Assembly: GCF_013391805.1 (NCBI RefSeq) | Contig: NZ_CP058364.1 | Location: 930,501-994,500, forward strand | Direction of reading: 5' to 3' | Source of the DNA: Galbibacter sp. BG1 | GTDB lineage: Bacteria; Bacteroidota; Bacteroidia; Flavobacteriales; Flavobacteriaceae | DNA length: 64,000 nucleotides | In this document: positions 27,019-34,832 of the stretch, in pieces | Layout of the letters: each line of letters begins with the position of its first letter | Numbering within the stretch: the first letter of the stretch is position 1 | Made by a program: the position numbers and the translations under genes | Notes under the pieces: model-generated | Database searches by the model: none | What the model saw: only the letters and a program-made list of their open reading frames with translations | What the model was told of the DNA's origin: nothing

Positions 27019-27291
27019 CATTTAGGTTCGGCAACTATAATTTTAGGTTCGCTAACCAACCATTTAGCCTCCACGGCCAAGCGTTTAGGTAAAACAACCA
27101 TGTTTTTAGCCTCCGCACCTAAAAGTTTAGGCTAAATACCGAAAGTTTTGGGCAGTGTCCTTAAAGTTTTAGGTTATTTCTTAAAAACTTTAGTAATGGA
27201 AGTCAAAACTTTAATCATAACGATCAAAATTTTGGTCATAGCACCTAAAAATAGGGTCTCGGAACCTAAACGGCACGTGTTTCTACCTAAA
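27019..27291. repeat. Exactly 21-bp-periodic degenerate tandem repeat (13 units)
   Basis: Thirteen consecutive 21-bp units with no length change. The consensus is roughly nnTTTAGGnnnnnnnnCCTAAA, so each junction tends to form a CCTAAAnnTTTAGG palindrome (clear at about 27112-27127). The last units lose TTTAGG but keep CCTAAA. Sequence between the fixed positions is nearly random. It lies between the HNH gene and leader repeat B. There is no CRISPR-like repeat/spacer layout and no convincing gene. Confidence 0.85.
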
Positions 27292-27314
27292 AAACAGCCG
27301 ACCTAACCCGAGAT

Positions 27315-27420
27315 GTTAATATTTGGTTGATAGATTATTTCTTCTTAAGGCATAGAAAACAGATTATTTGGTAGATTTGGAGAGTAACGGTAACTGCATA
27401 TTGTTGTTATATAATAGTTG
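27315..27420. repeat. Leader repeat copy B (upstream of higB)
   Basis: Imperfect direct copy of 26046-26153, sharing TGTTAATAT, GTTGATAGAT, CATAGAAAACAGATTATTTG and GTAGATTTGGAGAG. The hairpin is degenerate here (TAACTGCA-TAT-TGTTGTTA) but still mostly pairs. It lies about 100 bp before higB. Confidence 0.75.
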
Positions 27421-27476
27421 CATTTGTTCAAAAAACCATTATTTTAACTAACACCTTCTGTTAATTATTTTTTACA

Positions 27477-27484
27477 TACCTTTG
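27477..27484 (+). promoter_or_regulatory. Probable -7 promoter box of the higBA operon
   Basis: TACCTTTG matches TAnnTTTG and lies 37 bp before the ATG of the toxin gene. The -33 element is poor (TTCTG near 27456). Confidence 0.5.
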
Positions 27485-27521
27485 CATGAGATAAAGTGAC
27501 AGAAATAAACTTATCCTGAAC

Positions 27522-27854
27522 ATGGATATATCATTTGACGATAATAGATTGAAAAAATATGCCAATAATGACAAACAAGCAATAAAAAAGTTAGGTCGAA
27601 GAAGAGCTGATTTATATAAACAGCGATTAGATGATTTATATGATGCAAGCACATTAGAAGATGTAAGATATCTACCCGGTAATTACCATGAGTTAAGAGG
27701 TAATAGAAAAGGTCAATGGGCGTGTGACTTAGATCATCCATATAGACTCATCTTTGAACCACACGAAGACCCAATACCTACAAATGAATCAGGACAATAT
27801 ATTTGGTTAAAAATAAAAGGTGTTGAAATTATTGAAATAGTCGATTATCATTAA
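27522..27854 (+). CDS. higB: HigB/RelE-type toxin of a type II toxin-antitoxin system
   Basis: 110 residues of the RelE/ParE/HigB fold. Typical elements are the Lys/Arg-rich helix KKLGRRRADLYKQRLDDLYD, then LEDVRYLPGNYHELRGNRKGQWACDL, HPYRLIFEP and the C-terminal strand KGVEIIEIVDYH. HigB toxins cleave mRNA on the ribosome. The antitoxin gene starts 12 bp downstream, and toxin-first order is the classical HigBA arrangement. The gene sits just after leader repeat B in the accessory patch, so horizontal acquisition is likely. Functional activity cannot be judged from sequence, but no truncation is visible. Confidence 0.86.
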   Translation: MDISFDDNRLKKYANNDKQAIKKLGRRRADLYKQRLDDLYDASTLEDVRYLPGNYHELRGNRKGQWACDLDHPYRLIFEPHEDPIPTNESGQYIWLKIKGVEIIEIVDYH

Positions 27855-27866
27855 AAATGAAGAATT

Positions 27867-28973
27867 ATGGCAACGAATAGAAATGAATATTTACCAGAAA
27901 CAGTATCTCATCCAGGATTGACTTTAGCTGAGAAATTAAAAGAATTAGGCATGGGAAATAAAGAGTTTTCAGTAAGAGTCAATAAGCCTGAGAAAACAAT
28001 AACTGCAATCACTAAAGGAGATAGTTCAATTACAGCCGAAATGGCAGTAAAATTTGAAGACGTTTTAAAGATCCCTGCATCATTCTGGTTATTACGACAA
28101 AGAAGGTATGACGAGTATAAAGCCAGGGTTAAAAGAAATGAAGATATTCAAAATGCCATTGAGTGGGCTAAGGGTTTTCCTTATGCCAAAATGGCAAATT
28201 TAGGTTGGGTTGAGAAAACAAGAAAAATAGAAGAGAAAGTTCTAGCTCTATTTGACTTCTTTGGAATTTCTGACCATAAAGCATGGACTTCATATTATTT
28301 TGAGCAAGAATTAAAGGTCAGTTTTAGAATATCACTTGCTCACACAAATGAAGCAATGGCCGTTTCTGCATGGTTAAGACAAGGAGAAAAGAAAGCTAAG
28401 GAAGTTACAACAAATCCCTTCAATCCACAATTGCTTAAAAATTCATTGAATGAAGTAAAAAAAATAATGGCTGACCATCCGGAAAATTTCTTTGAAAGGC
28501 TTCAAGAAGTTTGTTTTAAGGCAGGTGTAATCGTACTTTATACACCATGTCTACCTAAAGCTCCAGTTCATGGCTCAACTAGATGGTTAGGTGACACACC
28601 ACTAATACAATTATCCGCTCGATATAAAACGAATGATAAGTTTTGGTTCACTTTTTTTCATGAGATAGGTCATATCCTTTTACATGGAAAAAAATATATC
28701 TCAATAGAAAATGTGAATTATAGTGACCAGGATTTAGATAAAGAGAAAGAAGCTGATGAATTTGCAATTAAGTGGACTTTTAGTGAAGTTGAAGAAAAAG
28801 AAGTAATTAATGCAGCCCCGTTGTCATCAGATGATATTTTGAATTTTGCAAAAAAATTTAATACACATCCTGCATTAATTATTGGTAGATTCCATAAAAA
28901 AGAATTTGTTCATTACAGTGTTGGTAGAGAATTTATCGAATCGATTGATTTAGAAAAAACAAATGGTAACTAA
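27867..28973 (+). CDS. higA: HigA-type XRE antitoxin fused to an ImmA/IrrE-like metallopeptidase
   Basis: 368 residues. An XRE helix-turn-helix of HigA type occupies about residues 10-65 (LAEKLKELGMGNKEFSVRV...MAVKFEDVLKIPASFWL). The C-terminal half is an ImmA/IrrE-like zinc peptidase with HEIGH at 265-269 and a downstream third ligand in EKEADEFA (Glu295). A classical HigA has only about 100 residues, so this is a two-domain form. The peptidase may process the repressor itself or another protein and so control toxin release. It follows higB by 12 bp. Domain calls are strong; how the peptidase acts in the TA system is inferred. Confidence 0.88.
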   Translation: MATNRNEYLPETVSHPGLTLAEKLKELGMGNKEFSVRVNKPEKTITAITKGDSSITAEMAVKFEDVLKIPASFWLLRQRRYDEYKARVKRNEDIQNAIEWAKGFPYAKMANLGWVEKTRKIEEKVLALFDFFGISDHKAWTSYYFEQELKVSFRISLAHTNEAMAVSAWLRQGEKKAKEVTTNPFNPQLLKNSLNEVKKIMADHPENFFERLQEVCFKAGVIVLYTPCLPKAPVHGSTRWLGDTPLIQLSARYKTNDKFWFTFFHEIGHILLHGKKYISIENVNYSDQDLDKEKEADEFAIKWTFSEVEEKEVINAAPLSSDDILNFAKKFNTHPALIIGRFHKKEFVHYSVGREFIESIDLEKTNGN

Positions 28974-29289
28974 ACCTATAAGGAATAGCCCCCACTCCCG
29001 TAAGTAAGCCTCAGACTCGTTACGAGTCTAAATAAAAAACAAGAGAAGAAGCCTCAAAATGCTTAAAACAAACTTTCTTAACTGACCACTTCGGTTTTCT
29101 AGCATCCAACTTTAAACCTCCAACTTCCAACACTTAGTAACCCCACATGGAATTAAAAAACCAGTGTTTATGCTAAAGCAAAATCAATACGCTATATATT
29201 AATTTATAAAAGTTTAAATTTACGTCAGTCAGAAGGGTGAAAAACTTAGCAAACTTATTATAGATTGAGTAAGCAAGAGCTTTTAATTC
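28974..29289. other. Intergenic region with a palindrome after higA
   Basis: 316 bp. A perfect hairpin AGACTCGT-T-ACGAGTCT (29013-29029) lies 40 bp after the higA stop; it lacks a T run and looks REP-like. A low-complexity CCAACTT/CCTCC stretch follows at 29106-29130. No promoter for the LytTR gene was recognised. Confidence 0.55.
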
Positions 29290-30126
29290 ATGAGTAATAC
29301 ACAACCAACCAAAAATACGGCAAAAACATTACGGCATACACTTACCAGTAGTTCATTATGGAGTTGGTTACAAAAAATTATTTTATTTATAGTTTTCTCC
29401 TTAGTGGTGAATCATTTAGCTACCCGAGACAGTTTTTTTGGTGGTGATTCCTATAGATTCCCGATAGAAGGTTTTCTGTCATCTATTGCGTTGTGTATTT
29501 TCATTGGAATCATAGCAGAGCTTAATTTTAAATATTACAAGAAGAAACATTTCTGTAAAAAGGTAGAAAGTGTCACAATCTTAAGGTTTATGGCTTCTAA
29601 CCTAGGTTACATTACACTATTGTATATTCCTCTAAGTATAGCAATAAATATACTTGCAGGTGGACAGACAGAATTCTACTACTTATTAATTGGTTTGCTA
29701 ATTACGCTACTCTTAAGCTTTATTCTCATAGCATTGACATACGCACATAATATCTACAATTTATATAAGCTATCTATAAAAGATGCTGAAATTACTATTG
29801 AAAGCAGCGGAAAAACTACAAAGCTTACCTATGAAAATATTGCCTGCTTTTACAGCGAAAACAAGATTGTATATACGGTACAAAATGATGGTAGCGTAAT
29901 TCATACCGATTTTACACTGAATGAACTCGAAGAAAAAATAAACGACCAATTGTTTTTTAGAGTCAATCGGCAAATGATTATTCACAAAGATGCTGTAGGC
30001 CAAATTGAAAAAATTGAAAACGGCAAGTTACGTATTTGGTTAAAGTCGGTTATTGAAAACGATGCGATTGCTGAAATCAATATCAGTCGGTATAGGCGCA
30101 AAGCATTTATGGATTGGTTTCAGTAA
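29290..30126 (+). CDS. Membrane-anchored LytTR-family transcriptional regulator
   Basis: 278 residues. The N-terminal half has four predicted TM segments (about 26-44, 60-76, 100-122, 132-155). The C-terminal half (about 165-278) is a LytTR DNA-binding domain, with LTYENIACFYSENKIVYTV, the FFRVNRQMIIHKDAV motif and a final ISRYRRKAFMDWF helix. No receiver domain is present, so it is a one-component membrane regulator instead of a response regulator. It probably senses something in or at the membrane and controls nearby genes. The CPBP protease gene follows 125 bp downstream on the same strand, a pairing seen with peptide or stress control systems. The target is unknown. Confidence 0.88.
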   Translation: MSNTQPTKNTAKTLRHTLTSSSLWSWLQKIILFIVFSLVVNHLATRDSFFGGDSYRFPIEGFLSSIALCIFIGIIAELNFKYYKKKHFCKKVESVTILRFMASNLGYITLLYIPLSIAINILAGGQTEFYYLLIGLLITLLLSFILIALTYAHNIYNLYKLSIKDAEITIESSGKTTKLTYENIACFYSENKIVYTVQNDGSVIHTDFTLNELEEKINDQLFFRVNRQMIIHKDAVGQIEKIENGKLRIWLKSVIENDAIAEINISRYRRKAFMDWFQ

Positions 30127-30251
30127 AAAGCACCAAAAATCACCGACCATTCAGTTTTAAATTTACTACCACTCAGTAAAAGCATCAGCATTTAAAGGGG
30201 TTTTCAAAGATTTTGTTCATTACTTGGCTTTGAATTTAAAGACGAAAAAAA

Positions 30252-30917
30252 ATGAACAACCTCAGTTTAAAACAAATTATAATTCCATTAATCACTACTG
30301 TGATCATCTGCTTTTTATGGTTTGGACCAATCCGTATTCCCTACATAGAAAATATCATCATTGCTATTCTGATTATTATAATGAGTTATATAGAATACCA
30401 AGGGAAACCATTTTCAACACTTGGAATTCGGCGAGAAAAATTTACATTTAAAAATATCTTTTTGCTCGCACCATTGGTTGCGCTAGGACTCTTCGCATTT
30501 TATGTCTTTGTTTTGGTTCCCGGAATTACAAAACTCACGGGAGCTCCTATAGATTATTCGGCATTTAATCAATTAACTGGGAATTTATCCGCCAGCTTAG
30601 TCGCCTTGGTGTTGGTATGGGCGACTGCGGGATTTGGGGAAGAAATAATCTTTCGCGGTTATTTTATGCGACAGTTTGTTAAATTCTTTGGAGAAAGCAA
30701 AGTCAGTATTGTGCTTAATATATTTCTTCTTTCATGTTTGTTTGGCTTTATGCACAGTTATCAAGGGATTACTGGGCAACTTGTTACGGGTATTGTAGGA
30801 GCGATTTTGGCTCTCATATTCTATTTGCGCAAATACGATTTGTGGTTTGTTATCGCTGTGCATGGTTTTTTTGACACTATTGCAATCATTTGTGTGTACC
30901 TCGGCTTGGCACAATAA
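30252..30917 (+). CDS. CPBP family intramembrane glutamic endopeptidase
   Basis: 221 residues and about seven hydrophobic segments. The family motifs are present: EExxxR at Glu130/Glu131/Arg135 (FGEEIIFRGYF), a second motif with His168 (FGFMHSYQG) and His204 in AVHGFFDT. CPBP (Rce1/Abi) proteases act inside the membrane. In bacteria they often serve in bacteriocin immunity, anti-sigma or signal processing. The gene follows the LytTR regulator and is followed by REP-like sequence. An overlapping frame starting 30224 is a shadow. Function beyond proteolysis is unknown. Confidence 0.88.
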   Translation: MNNLSLKQIIIPLITTVIICFLWFGPIRIPYIENIIIAILIIIMSYIEYQGKPFSTLGIRREKFTFKNIFLLAPLVALGLFAFYVFVLVPGITKLTGAPIDYSAFNQLTGNLSASLVALVLVWATAGFGEEIIFRGYFMRQFVKFFGESKVSIVLNIFLLSCLFGFMHSYQGITGQLVTGIVGAILALIFYLRKYDLWFVIAVHGFFDTIAIICVYLGLAQ

Positions 30918-30948
30918 AACCATAGGAGTTAACAACCCACAAAAACCC

Positions 30949-31135
30949 TGCTAGAGCGAGCTAGTATTAAAACTGCCATGCCGTATTACAACAAAGGGTA
31001 TTATGGTTAATTGGGATGATTTGGTTTCCACGTGGTTGTCATACCGACCAACGAGAGGCATCCCATTATTATGCATTTCCTGATGTGATTTCTCCCTGCG
31101 GTCGAAAAGACACATTGAAGGGATAATATAAAAAC
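30949..31135. repeat. REP-like repeats between the accessory patch and isoprenoid genes
   Basis: GCTAGAGCGAGCTAGTATTA at 30951-30970 is an imperfect palindrome. Further on, 31077-31112 contains a TGTGATTTCTCCCTGCGGTC segment, whose complement (GACCGCAGGGAGAAATCACA) is a common Bacteroidota intergenic repeat. No gene was seen in the 260-bp gap. Confidence 0.6.
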
Positions 31136-31177
31136 AATGAACATTTAATTTTCCAGGATCCAACACCCCATAATTCC

Positions 31178-32083
31178 CTACAAAATCCTATTCAACACCA
31201 AGTCAACATCAATCAATAGAATACTGAAAACCCCCGAAACGATAATAAGCTTAAGGATGTTATGCAACAATAGATAATGTAATTTCCTGTTGGATTTCCA
31301 AAGGAAAAATACAAACACCAACATTAACAGCATACAGCCATAAAAGAAAATGTACATAAAGCCAATCTCGTAGGAGGTTACCAAGAGATAGGCGGGAAGA
31401 AAAGTAAGCACACTTAAAAAAGTGATAATAATTTTTGAAGTACGCTCGCCATATACCACCGGAATTGTTTTGTAATTCTGTGCGATATCACCTTTTATAT
31501 TTTCCAGGTCTTTAACCATTTCCCTAATGAGAATAAAAAGAAATAGGAAAACAGCATGTACAAATATTACAGGTTGAAAGTTACCGTAATAAAGAAATAC
31601 TGCAAAAAATGGTGTAATCGCTAAGGTAGCGGACACAAAATTACCTATAAATGCAATTTTTTTCAGTTTATGGGAATAAAACCATATCCCAAAAATATAA
31701 AGTGAAAAAAATACGACGGCCCGAAAAGAAGCATAACTTGCAAAAATCACCGAAATGAAATTCAGGATAAAATAGGAAGACAATTTAAAACGCTGACTCA
31801 CCAATCTATCCAACATGGTTTTTGTAGGCCGATTTATCAAATCTTTCTCGACATCGTAAAAACTATTTATAATGTACCCGGAAGCAATAGCAATGGCAGA
31901 AGCGGAAACGATAGCGAATAAGTTGGGATCGAAAATTATTTTACTAACAGGCGTATCTGGCGCCAAAATATAAATTGAGGTAAGGTATTGGGCTAAAGTT
32001 ATTACCAAAACATTGTAGCCTCTTACTACCGAAAACAGGCTAAGGAACTTGAACAAGATAAGTTTTTGCCCTCGGTTGAACAT
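31178..32083 (-). CDS. UbiA-family prenyltransferase (geranylgeranylglycerol-phosphate geranylgeranyltransferase-like)
   Basis: 301 residues with about eight or nine TM segments. The first Asp-rich motif is ASGYIINSFYDVEKDLINRP (NxxxDxxxD) and the second is around VKDLENIKGD, both typical of UbiA enzymes that bind prenyl diphosphate through Mg2+. In Flavobacteriia this member is commonly annotated as geranylgeranylglycerol-phosphate geranylgeranyltransferase. Its place next to mevalonate kinase and diphosphomevalonate decarboxylase on the same strand supports a role in isoprenoid lipid metabolism. It starts 15 bp after the mevalonate kinase stop. The exact acceptor is uncertain. Confidence 0.85.
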   Translation of the reverse strand: MFNRGQKLILFKFLSLFSVVRGYNVLVITLAQYLTSIYILAPDTPVSKIIFDPNLFAIVSASAIAIASGYIINSFYDVEKDLINRPTKTMLDRLVSQRFKLSSYFILNFISVIFASYASFRAVVFFSLYIFGIWFYSHKLKKIAFIGNFVSATLAITPFFAVFLYYGNFQPVIFVHAVFLFLFILIREMVKDLENIKGDIAQNYKTIPVVYGERTSKIIITFLSVLTFLPAYLLVTSYEIGFMYIFFYGCMLLMLVFVFFLWKSNRKLHYLLLHNILKLIIVSGVFSILLIDVDLVLNRIL

Positions 32084-32098
32084 ATTTTGAAAATACTT

Positions 32099-33037
32099 TT
32101 AGAAGTTATAGACAACCTCTAGTTTGTAACCTTCCAATGCTTTTTTGGCCTGCTCAATATCTTGGGTGAACCCTAAAATATAACCGCCACCGCCAGAACC
32201 GCAAAGTTTTAAGTAGTAATCGTTAGTATCGATTCCTTGTTTCCACAATTTGTGGAATTGTGCGGGAATCATTGGTTTGAAGTTTGTTAAAACAGTATCA
32301 GATAAATGTTTTAGATTGGTAAACAAAGATTTTACATCCCCTTTTAAAAAATCGTCCACACAGGCGTCCGTATGTTTTATAAATTGATCTTTCAACATAT
32401 TGCGAAAACCTTCCTGCTTCATGTTTTCCATAAAAATCTGTACCATTGGAGCCGTTTCCCCGGTAGTACCGCTATCCAATAAAAACACAGCGCCTTTTCC
32501 ATCAACCGCTTGGGAAGGGATTCCTGTAGGTTCTATATTGTCTTTGGAGTTGATAAGGATAGGCAAACTCAAATAGCTATTTAATGGATCCAAGCCAGAG
32601 GACTTTCCGTGGAAAAAAGATTCCATGGCCCCAAAAATGGACTTTAATTTTAAAAGTTTATCCCTTGTTAAGTTTTCCAACACCGTAATTTTATCGGCAG
32701 CATATTTATCGTAAATGGCAGCCACCAATGCGCCACTACTGCCCACACCGTATCCTTGCGGAATACTGCTATCGAAATACATTCTGTTTTCAACATCTTC
32801 AGTAAGTTTTTCAATATCAAAAGACACTAAACTATCCGGTTCTTGCTGAAGTTCATCAAGATAAAGCGCAAACTTTTTTAAACTTTCATTGGATTTTTTG
32901 GCTTCTGAAGATAAATCATCACTTACCTTCAATGCTCCATTATAGAAATTATAAGGGATAGACAACCCTTTGGAATCTTTTATGATGCCATACTCTCCAA
33001 AGAGCAATATTTTAGAGTAGAATAAAGGACCTTTCAT
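32099..33037 (-). CDS. mvk: Mevalonate kinase (GHMP kinase family)
   Basis: 312 residues. The GHMP ATP-binding motif is PQGYGVGSSGALVAA, and the C-terminal motif 3 is LCGSGGGGYILGF. The N-terminal FYSKILLFGEYGIIKDSKGL matches motif 1 of mevalonate kinases. It phosphorylates mevalonate in the lower mevalonate pathway and acts in the cytosol. It is in one operon-like run with diphosphomevalonate decarboxylase upstream (gap about 106 bp) and the UbiA prenyltransferase downstream (gap 15 bp). Phosphomevalonate kinase activity is another possibility within this family, but neighbours and motifs favour mevalonate kinase. Confidence 0.88.
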   Translation of the reverse strand: MKGPLFYSKILLFGEYGIIKDSKGLSIPYNFYNGALKVSDDLSSEAKKSNESLKKFALYLDELQQEPDSLVSFDIEKLTEDVENRMYFDSSIPQGYGVGSSGALVAAIYDKYAADKITVLENLTRDKLLKLKSIFGAMESFFHGKSSGLDPLNSYLSLPILINSKDNIEPTGIPSQAVDGKGAVFLLDSGTTGETAPMVQIFMENMKQEGFRNMLKDQFIKHTDACVDDFLKGDVKSLFTNLKHLSDTVLTNFKPMIPAQFHKLWKQGIDTNDYYLKLCGSGGGGYILGFTQDIEQAKKALEGYKLEVVYNF

Positions 33038-33143
33038 ATAATTGTCGATTATCTCGGGATAATCACGTTTTGTTTAACATTTAAATATAAGAAATTTAAC
33101 ATTCCCAACAAAGTGTTTCTAAATAATGATATCTTTCCTTCAG

Positions 33144-34241
33144 TTATAAATTTTCAAAGGCTTTTGCACCTTCGCCAACTTGGTCGCAAATATACTTACC
33201 ATCCTTACAATATGCAACGAGTTCGCTTTTAATAAATTCCAGCACTTTTTCTTTGGTATTTTCAGGATATAATACATGTACATTGGCACCTGCATCCAGT
33301 GTAAAACAAACCGGTACACCAGTGGTTTTTCTATACTCCCATATCTTATCGATAATGGCCAGTGTATTTGGTTTCATCAATATAAAATAGGGAATGGAGG
33401 TCATCATCATGGCATGTAGCGTAAGCGCTTCACTTTCCACAATTTCTATAAACTTCTCAAGATTGCCTTCACTGAAAACGGTTTTTAATACGGAAAGGTT
33501 TTTATGTGCTTGATGAAATCTATTTTCAGCAAAAGGATGGCCGTTCATCAAACCGTGTCCCACGGTACTGCTCACTTTTTTCTCCCCAACGTCTACCAGT
33601 AAAATAGTGTCTTGGTAGTTTTTAAAAACGTCGTGTACGTGGCCAGTATATTTTACTCCAAACAGATTGTTACTTTTATTCACCTCTTCGTGGGTTCCCC
33701 AAGCTACAAGAGGTCCTTCTATACTTCTCGAAGCACTTCCAGAACCTAAGCGTGCCAAAAATGAAGATTTTTCATTGAAGTATTCATCTTCCATTTCCGG
33801 ATTTAATTCACGCTCCATACTCATTAAACACAGCGCCAAAGCGCTCATCCCGCTTGCAGAAGAAGCAATACCACTACTGTGTGGAAAAGAATTGTGGGTT
33901 TTAATGGTGAATTGATATTCTTTTAAAAAAGGGAGATACTTATAAATCCGCTTAAAAAAAGTTTCAATCTTTGGTGCAAAATCGGGTTTCAACTCCCCAT
34001 CCAAATACACTTCAAAACTAAAATCTTCTTCTGTATGTTGCTTTTCCTTTTTGGTAAATTTTAAAGTGGTTTCGGTATGGCATTTATCCAACGTAAAACT
34101 AATGGAAGGGTTGGCTGGGATTTGATGTTCTTTCTTTCCCCAGTATTTCACCAAGGCAATGTTGCTGGGTGCCTGCCATGAAAAACTGCCCGACTCCAAT
34201 GTTTTGCTATAGGGCTTTGGAATAAACTTATCTACCGTCAT
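33144..34241 (-). CDS. mvaD: Diphosphomevalonate decarboxylase
   Basis: 365 residues of the GHMP superfamily. It begins with the MVD-typical WQAPSNIALVKYWGKKE, has the phosphate loop SFPHSSGIASSASGMSALAL and the segment GSGSASRSIEGPLVAWG, and ends with a FTLDAGANVHVLYP element. It converts mevalonate diphosphate to isopentenyl diphosphate. Length fits bacterial enzymes. It lies upstream of mevalonate kinase on the same strand and is preceded by a good -7 box, so the isoprenoid operon probably starts here. TspO is divergent upstream. Identification is strong. Confidence 0.93.
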   Translation of the reverse strand: MTVDKFIPKPYSKTLESGSFSWQAPSNIALVKYWGKKEHQIPANPSISFTLDKCHTETTLKFTKKEKQHTEEDFSFEVYLDGELKPDFAPKIETFFKRIYKYLPFLKEYQFTIKTHNSFPHSSGIASSASGMSALALCLMSMERELNPEMEDEYFNEKSSFLARLGSGSASRSIEGPLVAWGTHEEVNKSNNLFGVKYTGHVHDVFKNYQDTILLVDVGEKKVSSTVGHGLMNGHPFAENRFHQAHKNLSVLKTVFSEGNLEKFIEIVESEALTLHAMMMTSIPYFILMKPNTLAIIDKIWEYRKTTGVPVCFTLDAGANVHVLYPENTKEKVLEFIKSELVAYCKDGKYICDQVGEGAKAFENL

Positions 34242-34258
34242 TTTTACTAAAATTTAGA

Positions 34259-34266
34259 CAAATATA
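34259..34266 (-). promoter_or_regulatory. Probable -7 promoter box of the isoprenoid operon
   Basis: On the minus strand this reads TATATTTG, an exact TAnnTTTG, ending 17 bp before the mvaD start codon. No clear TTTG is seen at the -33 position. Confidence 0.48.
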
Positions 34267-34351
34267 AATTAATCTACTAAGTTGTGCTGTACAGGAAGCT
34301 TTGTTTTAATTGTAAAATAAATTGCTATTTTTAAGGAATAAAGCAAAGCAG

Positions 34352-34828
34352 ATGATTTCAAAAAAACTAACCCGTATTTTAATTTCGGTGGCTGTATGCT
34401 TATTGGTGGGCTTTCTTTCTGGATATGCCACGCAAACTTCGGTGGGGACTTGGTACGCCACCATTAACAAACCTTCTTTTAACCCTCCCAATTGGATTTT
34501 TGCTCCTGTTTGGACAGTTTTGTATGTTATGATGGGTATTGCCGCTGGTATTGTTTGGGCAAGGGGGTTTTACCATAAATGGGTGCAAACGGCTTTATAT
34601 CATTTCGGATTCCAATTGATATTTAATGCCATGTGGAGTATTGTTTTCTTCGGGTTTCAAAAGCCATTCTGGGCGTTGCTGATAATTATAACCCTGCTTA
34701 TTCTTATATTATTAACCATTAAATGGTTTAAAGTGGTAAATAAAGTTGCTGCCTACCTCCTCATCCCTTATTTATTATGGGTGTGTTTTGCAACCGTGCT
34801 CAATTTTAGTATTTGGCAACTTAATTAG
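34352..34828 (+). CDS. tspO: TspO/MBR family tryptophan-rich sensory protein
   Basis: 158 residues from ATG 34352; a TTG at 34322 would add ten residues but is a poorer start. Five TM helices are visible. Family hallmarks are WYATINKPSFNPPNWIFAPVWTVLYVMMG, here a continuous Trp/Pro-rich region after the first helix, and WARGFYHKW. TspO binds tetrapyrroles or sterol-like ligands and takes part in stress responses. It is divergent from mvaD and converges on the flavoprotein gene with a 4-bp gap. Ligand and function in this organism are unknown. Confidence 0.92.
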   Translation: MISKKLTRILISVAVCLLVGFLSGYATQTSVGTWYATINKPSFNPPNWIFAPVWTVLYVMMGIAAGIVWARGFYHKWVQTALYHFGFQLIFNAMWSIVFFGFQKPFWALLIIITLLILILLTIKWFKVVNKVAAYLLIPYLLWVCFATVLNFSIWQLN

Positions 34829-34832
34829 ATTC

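Noticed and set aside
26902-27135. Small open frame over the 21-bp repeat tract (77 residues)
   Set aside because: It starts right after the HNH stop without a usable start context and is simply the repeat translated (HLGSATI, ILGSLTN heptads); the tract continues past its stop with the same period.
27019-27291. CRISPR array
   Set aside because: Units are degenerate and contiguous with no constant repeat/unique spacer alternation, and no cas genes are present. The same reasoning applies to 36143-36415.
26046-27420. Integron attC sites
   Set aside because: The hairpins are short and the core site signatures are not clear; no integrase gene is in the window. I retain only a repeat/cassette-like description.
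30224-30451. 75-residue frame ahead of the CPBP gene
   Set aside because: Overlaps the CPBP gene in another frame; the CPBP start at 30252 and motifs are clear.
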